A stretch of DNA of 20,565 nucleotides from an uncultured Bacteroidia bacterium (GTDB lineage: Bacteria > Bacteroidota > Bacteroidia > Bacteroidales > UBA932). The notes below the pieces were generated by a model. The model was not told the DNA's origin and searched no databases. It worked only from the letters and a program-made list of their open reading frames with translations. The stretch spans positions 1 to 20,565 of the forward strand of contig CACXHM010000093.1 of assembly GCA_902767465.1 (NCBI GenBank), written 5' to 3'. A program made the translations under genes and the position numbers. This document shows, piece after piece, positions 8,534 through 14,983 of this stretch; position 1 is the stretch's first letter; every line of letters starts with the position of its first letter.

Positions 8534-8953
8534 TTATTTATGTTTCGCCTCCACCAGCTGCATCTGGGTAATGACGCAGGTAAGCAGCTTTTCCATGATT
8601 ATCGGTTTCATTATGAAATCGTTCGCTCCCACATTGAATCCTTTAACCACATCCTCGTTGGAATTGAGGGCGGAGAGAATGACAATCTGGATGTCTGCCG
8701 TTTCCGGATTTGCACGCAGTCTGCGGATAACCTCGAACCCGTCGATGCCGGGCATCATCAGGTCCAGCAGAATCAGATCTGGTTTTTCCTGCTCCACGGC
8801 ATCGAGCGCCAACTGCCCGTTGGCAGCAGTACGCAAATGGAAATTAAAACGGGACAGCATCTTCTGCACAAGCAGCAGATTCAGGGGAATGTCATCGACA
8901 GCCAGGACATTGTACCTGGAATAATCGTGATCTTGAGCGTATAAAGGAGTCAT
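8534..8953 (-). CDS. Stand-alone response-regulator receiver protein
   Basis: The 139-residue protein is a single CheY-like receiver domain. It has the acidic pair D20-D21 (VDD), the phosphoacceptor D64 in LLDLMMPGIDGFEV, the switch Ser S94 (ILSA) and the conserved K116 (MKPI). There is no DNA-binding or enzymatic output domain. It starts 15 bases after the histidine kinase stop, so the kinase is its likely phosphodonor. Together they look like a hybrid kinase split into two genes. Output would have to be by protein-protein contact or by passing the phosphate to another protein. The first 14 residues or so are a short extension ahead of the domain. Confidence 0.93.
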   Translation of the reverse strand: MTPLYAQDHDYSRYNVLAVDDIPLNLLLVQKMLSRFNFHLRTAANGQLALDAVEQEKPDLILLDLMMPGIDGFEVIRRLRANPETADIQIVILSALNSNEDVVKGFNVGANDFIMKPIIMEKLLTCVITQMQLVEAKHK

Positions 8954-8968
8954 ATAGAATAAAGGTTT

Positions 8969-10906
8969 TTATGCTGTTTGTTCTGGAGGATTGACCGGCA
9001 CGGTAAATACGAATCGCGCACCGCCGCCCGTGTAGGTCGTGTCGAGCCATACGCGCCCGCCCATCTTGGCGGCAATATCGCGGCATATGCTCAGTCCAAG
9101 GCCTGTTCCCTGAACGAATTCATTAAGTTTTGCAAAACGCTCGAATATCTTTTCTGCCTGATCGGCAGGCACGCCTGGACCTGTGTCCGTAACCGAGAAG
9201 GTAACTTCGCCCGGATTTTCTTCGAGCGAGCAGGCAAGCTTGATTTCTCCCTTGGTGGTGTGCTTGCAGGCATTGGTGAGCAGGTTGATAATAATCTGCT
9301 GGACGCGGCGCGGGTCGGTACGGAAAGTGAAGGAACCTTCGAACTGAGGTTCATAATACATGCGCACGCCCGGCTGAAGCCGATGCTCCGCACTGCTGAT
9401 TGCTGCATTGCACATGAACGAGCACTCTCCCTCTTCGTAGCTGATACGGTAATTGCCCGAGTCCATTGCCGACGTGTTCAGGATATCGTCCAGAAGCATC
9501 GTAAGCATTTTGGTATTGTTTACGATATGTCCGGCAAATTCATCTTTTTCTTCTTCGGAGAAGCTGCCGTCAGGTAGGCTGAGCAGCTGGCTGAAACCCA
9601 CAATGGCATTAAGCGGAGTGCGCACCTCATGGCTCATATTCTGGACAAACCGGGTCTTGGCAGCGTCGGCAAGCATAACCCTTTCGTTTGCTTCCTTGAG
9701 TTTGCGGTTGTTTCTGCGCAGGGTTCCGATATGGAAAATAAGGAAAATCATTATTCCCAAAAGAAGGGCACTGATGAGGAGGGTAACCCTGGAGAGTATC
9801 CTGTTAACTTCTGCTTCCTTTTCACGCAGGTCCGCATTCAAGCGATAGTTACCTAACCTTGCATCCAATTCGGCAAGTTTGGACTGGTTGCTGTCTGCAA
9901 ACAAATCCTCGAATTTCCATACCAGAAGCCTTTCTATTTCAAACGCCTGGTCTTTGTATCCATAGACCTCGGCTACGTTTGCGATATACTTCACCTCACG
10001 TACCCTGGAGAAAGCCAGGTCTTTTACCGTGTCGTAGTCGAACGTCCCTCCTATGATGGAGTCAAGGGTAGCAAAAAGTTTTGCGGCTGTACGGCTGATG
10101 GTACCAAGCATCGGGTCTGAAATGCAGTAGTCCCGATGACGGTAATAGGCATCCAGATCTTTGTCGTAGGCGGCAATCTTGGCAAGGTGATATTCACAGC
10201 GCAGGGTATCCATGTGCACTTTTGCCGATTTTATTGCCTTGCCCACATTGACCCGCACCGAATCCGAACCTATGACATAAGTATCCGACAAATCGCAGTA
10301 CAGGCGGCAGATACTTTGCCTTTTTACAACCGGATCATCGGTATTTTCGTAGATTTCGAGAGCTTTGAATATATATTTTTTGGCAGTAATGTAGTCGCCC
10401 TGGTCGATGTAGAGCGCAATCATGTACCGATAGCCCATCCATTGCCCATAGATGTCGTTATGCGTCGTTGCATATTCCTGCATTTCCTTTACCAGTTCCA
10501 TGGTACGCACAGACATTCCATGGTTGTGATAATGGTTCTGCTGGAGTTCATAGGCAAAGTAGTAGTATTGTTTGTATCCGAGATTCAGCGCTACGTCCCT
10601 CAACTCATTGGCATACATTTCAACCTTGGCATCAATCTCTTTGCTGCTTTCCACCCTCCTGTACCTGAAAGTAAGATCCTTCAGTCTCTCGACATAATAC
10701 AGGGTCTGCGACTTGGTGTCGTCCTTGGCAATGGCAGTGCGCAGCAGCGCATCATTTATTTCAAGGAATCCGGGCTTGCCAAGCAGTTCCTCCGCCTTGC
10801 AGTAGTAAGAGTAGCACTCATCATCTATCTCATACGGATTGTTCTGCGCCTTCAGGGAAAAGACGCAGAACAATGCAAAAAACAGAGGCAGTACGATTTT
10901 CTTCAT
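8969..10906 (-). CDS. TPR-sensor histidine kinase
   Basis: This 645-residue sensor kinase has a signal peptide (MKKIVLPLFFALFCVFSLKA), a periplasmic TPR-like helical domain (about 25-365), one transmembrane helix (about 373-393), a coiled linker, a HisKA domain with H426 (NMSHEVRTPLN) and a HATPase domain. The HATPase domain shows the N box (NLLTNACKH, N545), G1 (DTGPGVP, 574-580) and G2 (GTGLGLS, 600-606). All kinase motifs are intact. I chose the ATG at 10906; an upstream in-frame TTG at 10915 would add three residues but lies inside the candidate promoter box. It is the first gene of the left-hand block, and the receiver gene follows. The signal it senses is unknown; proximity to hexuronate genes is suggestive only. 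Confidence 0.94.
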   Translation of the reverse strand: MKKIVLPLFFALFCVFSLKAQNNPYEIDDECYSYYCKAEELLGKPGFLEINDALLRTAIAKDDTKSQTLYYVERLKDLTFRYRRVESSKEIDAKVEMYANELRDVALNLGYKQYYYFAYELQQNHYHNHGMSVRTMELVKEMQEYATTHNDIYGQWMGYRYMIALYIDQGDYITAKKYIFKALEIYENTDDPVVKRQSICRLYCDLSDTYVIGSDSVRVNVGKAIKSAKVHMDTLRCEYHLAKIAAYDKDLDAYYRHRDYCISDPMLGTISRTAAKLFATLDSIIGGTFDYDTVKDLAFSRVREVKYIANVAEVYGYKDQAFEIERLLVWKFEDLFADSNQSKLAELDARLGNYRLNADLREKEAEVNRILSRVTLLISALLLGIMIFLIFHIGTLRRNNRKLKEANERVMLADAAKTRFVQNMSHEVRTPLNAIVGFSQLLSLPDGSFSEEEKDEFAGHIVNNTKMLTMLLDDILNTSAMDSGNYRISYEEGECSFMCNAAISSAEHRLQPGVRMYYEPQFEGSFTFRTDPRRVQQIIINLLTNACKHTTKGEIKLACSLEENPGEVTFSVTDTGPGVPADQAEKIFERFAKLNEFVQGTGLGLSICRDIAAKMGGRVWLDTTYTGGGARFVFTVPVNPPEQTA

Positions 10907-10912
10907 ATCTGC

Positions 10913-10920
10913 CAAATATA
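10913..10920 (-). promoter_or_regulatory. Candidate -7 promoter box for the histidine kinase gene
   Basis: TATATTTG on the minus strand (10920 to 10913) matches TAnnTTTG. It ends only 6 bases before the ATG at 10906, so a transcript from it would have almost no 5' leader. It lies in the 31-base gap after the transporter gene. No good -33 element is visible, so a chance match is possible. Confidence 0.4.
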
Positions 10921-10937
10921 AGAATTTTTTCGCTTCG

Positions 10938-12392
10938 CTAAAGCTCTATAGGCTTATACTTGGGTACAAGGCTCTTCATAATTACCCACGCGATCAGGTA
11001 AGCCACGCCGCAGAAGCAGAATACAATGAAATATCCGGCAGGTTTGCCGCTGAAGCCCAGGAAGATAAACGCGTCGCCCATCTGCTCCGAATATGTAAAG
11101 AGCTTGCCGGCTATCTTCTGGATGAACATCGACCCCACGCCTCCTGCCATGGCGCCGATTCCGGTTACGGTTGCAATGGCGCTCTTGGGGAACATGTCGC
11201 CGATGGTGCTGAAGAGGTTGGCGCTCCAGGCCTGGTGTCCGGCGGCTGCGAGGCCGATCAGTATAGCAGGAATCCATGCGGAATTGAAGCGCATTCCGAG
11301 AGGCTGTGCAAGCAGGGCGCAGAGCGGGAAGAATGCAAAGATCAGCATGGCGAGCATACGGCCGGGATACGGATGCATGCCCTTCTTCTCCACGAAGATT
11401 TTGGGAAGATACCCGCCTCCGATTGAAACCACTGTCACGATCAGATACAGGGTGAAGATGAGCCACTGGCCCAGAGGAGTGGTGACGGGAGCGTTGAACT
11501 GGTTGCTGAAGTAGGAAGGAGCCCAGAAAAGGAAGAACCACCACACGCCGTCGGTGAAGAACTTACCGATGACAAACTGCCATGTCTGCTTGAAACTGAA
11601 GCACTTCCAAAGGGAAATCTGCTTTTCACCCGTATCTTCCTTAGAAGCGGCCTCCGCCTTTTCGGCATCATCCTGGTGGATATATTCGAGTTCAGCCTCG
11701 TTCACGTGTTTGCTCTTTTCGGGCTTGTCATACATGAATGCCCAAAAGAACATCCAAATGAAACCGAGGGCACCTATGATGATGAACGCAAGTTCCCATC
11801 CGAACTTCATTGCAAGCGGAGGGATGCAAAGCGGAGCTGCAAGGGCTCCCACGGAGGCACCGGCATTGAAAATGGAGGTTGCGAACGCGCGATCCTTCTT
11901 GGGGAAGTATTCTGCAGTCACTTTGATGGCCGCCGGGAAGTTGCCGGCCTCCCCAAGGGCCAGTATGCCACGGCAGAGAAGGAACAGATAGACCGAGGTC
12001 GTTGCGATGGCGAGAGCCGCATTGCTCCCCACCTCTACGGCACGCATGGCCGCCACACTGCCTATACCTGTGATATGAGCCGTGGCCCAGCCGCAGGCGG
12101 CATGCAGGCAGGCGCCCGCCGACCATACTCCGATGGCGATGAGGTATCCCTTCTTCGTTCCCATCCAGTCCACGAACTTGCCGGCAAAAAGACAGGCAAT
12201 AGCATAAAAGATGGAGAAAAAGGCAGTAATCGTTCCGTAATTGTCGTCGGTCCAATGGAACTCAGGTTTGATGAAGTTCTCGTAAGTGAGCGACAGCACC
12301 TGGCGGTCGAGGTAGTTAACGGTGGTAGCCACGAAAAGCAGGCTGCACAGCCACCAGCGCCAGTTGGTCATCAGTTTAGTTTGTGTACTCAT
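10938..12392 (-). CDS. MFS hexuronate transporter (ExuT-like)
   Basis: The 484-residue protein has about twelve hydrophobic helices and the features of the anion:cation symporter branch of MFS that includes ExuT and GudP. These are NYLDRQVLS in helix 1, AGKFVDWMGTKKGYLIA in the helix 2-3 loop, GILALGEAGNFPAAIKVTAEYFPKKDRA around helix 4, and a charged central loop after helix 6 (about residues 225-265). It would import glucuronate and/or galacturonate by proton symport. Location beside uxaC, kdgK, eda and the UxaE-like gene supports that substrate, but the AT-rich two-gene island separates it from eda. The start MSTQTKLM follows a spacer with a 14-bp perfect palindrome that may control it. 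I leave the gene symbol empty because substrate choice within this branch is not certain. Confidence 0.88.
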   Translation of the reverse strand: MSTQTKLMTNWRWWLCSLLFVATTVNYLDRQVLSLTYENFIKPEFHWTDDNYGTITAFFSIFYAIACLFAGKFVDWMGTKKGYLIAIGVWSAGACLHAACGWATAHITGIGSVAAMRAVEVGSNAALAIATTSVYLFLLCRGILALGEAGNFPAAIKVTAEYFPKKDRAFATSIFNAGASVGALAAPLCIPPLAMKFGWELAFIIIGALGFIWMFFWAFMYDKPEKSKHVNEAELEYIHQDDAEKAEAASKEDTGEKQISLWKCFSFKQTWQFVIGKFFTDGVWWFFLFWAPSYFSNQFNAPVTTPLGQWLIFTLYLIVTVVSIGGGYLPKIFVEKKGMHPYPGRMLAMLIFAFFPLCALLAQPLGMRFNSAWIPAILIGLAAAGHQAWSANLFSTIGDMFPKSAIATVTGIGAMAGGVGSMFIQKIAGKLFTYSEQMGDAFIFLGFSGKPAGYFIVFCFCGVAYLIAWVIMKSLVPKYKPIEL

Positions 12393-12403
12393 AAGGAAAT
12401 CAT

Positions 12404-12417
12404 TTGATTATAATCAA
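12404..12417. promoter_or_regulatory. 14-bp perfect palindrome upstream of the transporter gene
   Basis: TTGATTATAATCAA is self-complementary and lies 12-25 bases before the transporter ATG, in the 44-base gap between it and the small AT-rich gene. It could be an operator for a dimeric regulator. Because the spacer is very AT-rich, a chance palindrome cannot be excluded. Its core TTTGATTA occurs again in the same orientation at 12432-12439. Confidence 0.4.
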
Positions 12418-12436
12418 TTATATAATGAATCTTTGA

Positions 12437-12766
12437 TTAAATTAACCCATCGTTGGCCAATTCTGCCTTAAGGCGAGTATAGTACTCCAGCAATAATCTA
12501 TTATCTTCTTTTTCATCTGGAAAAGTACGAATCTTAGCTTCTGAAACTTCCGCATCATTGATATTTGCAAGCTCGATTGTGGCGCAAGATCCGACATCAA
12601 GAAGTTCTTTACACCAACTATGGATGTTCCCATTCTTATCTATACCCGAGCATTCAAGCAAATGCTCACTACAAATGTATTTATTACTCAGTATTATAGC
12701 AAGGCTACCATCAGGCAAAGCCATTTTAGCTGTTTTCCCTGAAACAGTAACAATAAATCCTTTCAT
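12437..12766 (-). CDS. Small protein of unknown function, second gene of an AT-rich pair
   Basis: I do not recognise this 109-residue protein. It has no signal peptide or membrane segment. The N-terminal half looks beta-rich (FIVTVSGKTAKMALPDGSLA), the middle contains HSWCKELLDVGSCATIEL, and the end is a charged helix finishing ELANDGLI. It overlaps the preceding small gene by ATGA (12763-12766). Both proteins are about 108 residues and align loosely end to end: I/G/D/S/L positions near the start, a W..E.L block in the middle and a shared GLI end. Distant paralogy is therefore likely. Sampled lines of this region are about 32-37% GC against about 60% in neighbouring gnd, which points to recent acquisition. 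Function unknown. Confidence 0.7.
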   Translation of the reverse strand: MKGFIVTVSGKTAKMALPDGSLAIILSNKYICSEHLLECSGIDKNGNIHSWCKELLDVGSCATIELANINDAEVSEAKIRTFPDEKEDNRLLLEYYTRLKAELANDGLI

Positions 12767-13086
12767 ATCAGGCCTCTCTCTTTTAGTATTGACTCCAATT
12801 CGCGAAACCTTTCAATTTTAGACTTACCCATTATTACTTCGTCGATCGAAACGGTTTCTTTTGGAGAAACTTGCATTTGTTCATCACTGAATAAACGGAT
12901 AAAAACACGGGGATCGGAGAGATACTCATCGCGCCAAATTGACCTCGTGGAAGAATAAGGATCAGATGTGCTGACACTAATCCAAGACCTGCCACAGGAA
13001 TCAAGAGTAACACACAATAAAAACAAAGAGCAATCGATAGGAACTACTGTGGTGTTATTCCCTGTTCTGATCTCAATATAGCGCAT
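12763..13086 (-). CDS. Small protein of unknown function, first gene of an AT-rich pair
   Basis: This 107-residue protein is also unfamiliar. It begins MRYIEIRTGNNTTVVPIDCS, has a hydrophobic patch SLFLLCVTL that looks like a buried strand rather than a membrane helix, then a Ser/Asp-rich middle with SIWRDEYLSDPRVFIRLF, and a charged C-terminal helix ending ESILKERGLI. Its C-terminus resembles that of the following gene product (both end GLI after a helix rich in E, L, R and K). The gene is AT-rich, follows eda after a 73-base spacer and overlaps the second small gene by ATGA, so the two are made together. A stable pair of small overlapping genes could be a toxin/antitoxin, effector/immunity or two-subunit module, but nothing in the sequence decides this. 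Confidence 0.7.
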   Translation of the reverse strand: MRYIEIRTGNNTTVVPIDCSLFLLCVTLDSCGRSWISVSTSDPYSSTRSIWRDEYLSDPRVFIRLFSDEQMQVSPKETVSIDEVIMGKSKIERFRELESILKERGLI

Positions 13087-13159
13087 TCAAATATATCTAT
13101 AAGAGCATATCTGGAAACAAGGCTCAGTCTTGCAACATATCAATATAACACGAATCAAA

Positions 13160-13831
13160 CTACTGCGAATTAATTTGACCAATAATGCCAATCGCATCGT
13201 TGCATAGGGCGGAAATCTTGTTCCAGTCCCCCGCAGCTATCACATCCTTCGGGAAGAGGTTGCTTCCCATGCCGACACAGGTAACGCCGGCCTTGAACCA
13301 GGCTTCGAGGTTTTCGCGGGTGGGTTTTACGCCGCCCGTGACCATCAGCTTGCTCCAGGGCATAGGGGCGCGCAGGCCCTTGATAAACGCCGGTCCGAGG
13401 ACATCACCCGGGAACACTTTGCATACGTCGCAACCCGCCTCCTGCGCAGCACCCACCTCACTCACGCTGCCGCATCCCGGAAGATAGGGAATGCGCCTGC
13501 GGTTGCACACAGGGGCGATCGCCGGATTGAAGCAGGGGCCTACCACAAAGTTTGCGCCCAGCTGAATATAAAGGGCTGCGGTGGCGGGATCCACAACCGA
13601 ACCAATTCCCAGAATCATTCCGGGAAGTTCTTTTGCTGCATATTTAGCCAACTCGCCAAAAACTTCCTGGGCGAAATCTCCCCGATTGGCGAACTCGAAG
13701 ACCCGGATTCCACCTTCGTAGCAGGCCTTCAACACCTGCTTTGCGGTTTGCAGGTCGGCATGGTAGAAGACCGGAACAATTCCGGTCCTCTCCATTTCTG
13801 CCAACACCTGCAGCTTATCGTATTTAGCCAT
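13160..13831 (-). CDS. eda: KDPG/KHG aldolase
   Basis: Eda splits 2-keto-3-deoxy-6-phosphogluconate into pyruvate and glyceraldehyde-3-phosphate, the last step of hexuronate catabolism. The 223-residue protein is a class I TIM-barrel aldolase of normal length. E46 lies in RVFEFANRG (the strand-2 catalytic Glu position). GIGSVVDPATA and FVVGPCFNP are the middle strands. LPGCGSVSEVGAAQEAG matches the family PG..T.TE-type loop, and K138 in CKVFPGD is the Schiff-base Lys. The start is 2 bases after the UxaE-like stop (TAA, TT, ATG), so the two are tightly coupled. It is the last recognised metabolic gene before the AT-rich pair. Confidence 0.95.
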   Translation of the reverse strand: MAKYDKLQVLAEMERTGIVPVFYHADLQTAKQVLKACYEGGIRVFEFANRGDFAQEVFGELAKYAAKELPGMILGIGSVVDPATAALYIQLGANFVVGPCFNPAIAPVCNRRRIPYLPGCGSVSEVGAAQEAGCDVCKVFPGDVLGPAFIKGLRAPMPWSKLMVTGGVKPTRENLEAWFKAGVTCVGMGSNLFPKDVIAAGDWNKISALCNDAIGIIGQINSQ

Positions 13832-13833
13832 AA

Positions 13834-14979
13834 TTATTTAGCGAAAAGCCTGGCGATATGACGATCGCAAAGGTTTGCGGTAATCTGCTCGCCAATCACA
13901 TCTGTATGTTTTTCAAGTGCAGGGATGAACTCGTCTGAAAGCTCCGCAGCAATCTTGTAGCTCACATGTATGAGCTGGCGGAAAGAAGGATTGTAGAGGG
14001 GATCTTCCTGGTTGTGTCGCATGGTGCGGGCATAGGTCTGCGCATCCCATTTTGCCACTTCTTCCGGCGAAGGGAGTTTATCTACATCGACGTCGATAAC
14101 CGTAGCATAGGGAACGGTGAGTTCTTCCATGCGGCCGAGGGCGTTCACATAAATCCTCTTCGCGAGATCAAGGGCTGCGGGATCCGCAACGGCAAGACCG
14201 ATATTCTCTTCGAGCCAGGTAGTGCCTGCGGTTTTTATATGGATGCCCTTGTCATATTTGCGGATCAGGCGTCCCATGATGGGATAGATGCTGAACTTGT
14301 CGGACCCGGAGTGTATGCTGAGCTTGAGGTTAGCGGGCAGGCCATATTCTTTTACAGCCTCGTCGATTACCTGCAGATCCTGTTCGAACTCGCGCTCGAA
14401 GCGCTCCAGGTCGCCGCGGTAGTCAACGCCTTTGTTGAAACGGCCGGTGAACTTGGGGGCGATGGTCTGGATTGGGATGTTCTCCTTTGCGATCTCGCGG
14501 AGGATATAGCGGAGCTCTTCCGGAGTCTGTGCCTCATCCACCTCATCCATGGAGACCTCGGTTACGAAGTTGCCCTCTCCCTTTTTGGAAGCGATGTGGC
14601 GATAGATGCGACCGGCCTCCTTGATGGCTGGAAGGAACCTTTCTTCCACGGTTCCCGTCTTTCCGATATAGTCGGCGACGTCGATGGTGAAGAAGTCGGA
14701 CGCCTCGATGAAGCGGTCGACGTTCGTGAGGTTGATATGGTCGGCATCCACGAAGTACTGTCCCTTGTAGTTCAGGGCCTTCACGGCGGCGTCGGCCTCG
14801 GCACGGGTCTCGGCGGGTTCGGTTCCGATTATCTGGTGTTCGCGGTTGGATTTGTTCCAAACCGGTTCGAAATGCACGCCGAAACGTTTTTCCGCCTCGA
14901 TGAGCGCACGAAGCTGGTTGACACCTTCGCGGGCAAAACGGTCGCCCACGCCGAATGAATATTTTCCTATTGTCTTCAT
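13834..14979 (-). CDS. uxaE: Tagaturonate/fructuronate epimerase-like protein (UxaE family)
   Basis: The 381-residue protein resembles the UxaE family, first characterised in Thermotoga maritima, which interconverts D-tagaturonate and D-fructuronate. Recognisable stretches are MKTIGKYSFGVGDRF, the acidic/His cluster FVDADHINLTNVDRF (D78, D80, H81), ITIAPKFT-like QTIAPKFTGRFNKGVDY, and SIHSGSDKFSIYP (221-233) followed by GIHIKTAGTTWLEE. The His/Asp residues are likely metal ligands, as in other sugar-acid epimerases. In this locus it would let galacturonate, isomerised by UxaC to tagaturonate, join the fructuronate branch without UxaA/UxaB. It lies 4 bases after gnd and 2 bases before eda. I recognised the family from memory of its motifs rather than by alignment, so the exact reaction is moderately sure. 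Confidence 0.75.
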   Translation of the reverse strand: MKTIGKYSFGVGDRFAREGVNQLRALIEAEKRFGVHFEPVWNKSNREHQIIGTEPAETRAEADAAVKALNYKGQYFVDADHINLTNVDRFIEASDFFTIDVADYIGKTGTVEERFLPAIKEAGRIYRHIASKKGEGNFVTEVSMDEVDEAQTPEELRYILREIAKENIPIQTIAPKFTGRFNKGVDYRGDLERFEREFEQDLQVIDEAVKEYGLPANLKLSIHSGSDKFSIYPIMGRLIRKYDKGIHIKTAGTTWLEENIGLAVADPAALDLAKRIYVNALGRMEELTVPYATVIDVDVDKLPSPEEVAKWDAQTYARTMRHNQEDPLYNPSFRQLIHVSYKIAAELSDEFIPALEKHTDVIGEQITANLCDRHIARLFAK

Positions 14980-14983
14980 GATT

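Noticed and set aside
10925..10945. GCTT/AAGC hairpin after the transporter gene as a terminator
   Set aside because: Four-base stem followed by As rather than Ts on the coding strand; read-through into the kinase gene cannot be excluded or shown.
13088..13095. TATATTTG octamer one base before the ATG of the first small gene
   Set aside because: If used as a -7 box, transcription would start after the ATG, and the next in-frame Met is near residue 72. In such AT-rich DNA a chance match is likely.
13117..13132. Short inverted repeat CAAG...CTTG after eda as a terminator
   Set aside because: Only 4 base pairs with no T run; far too weak to call.
13966..14958. Long plus-strand open frame of 330 codons opposite the UxaE-like gene
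   Set aside because: It is antisense to a gene with clear family motifs; the translation lacks any recognisable domain and reflects codon bias of the opposite strand.
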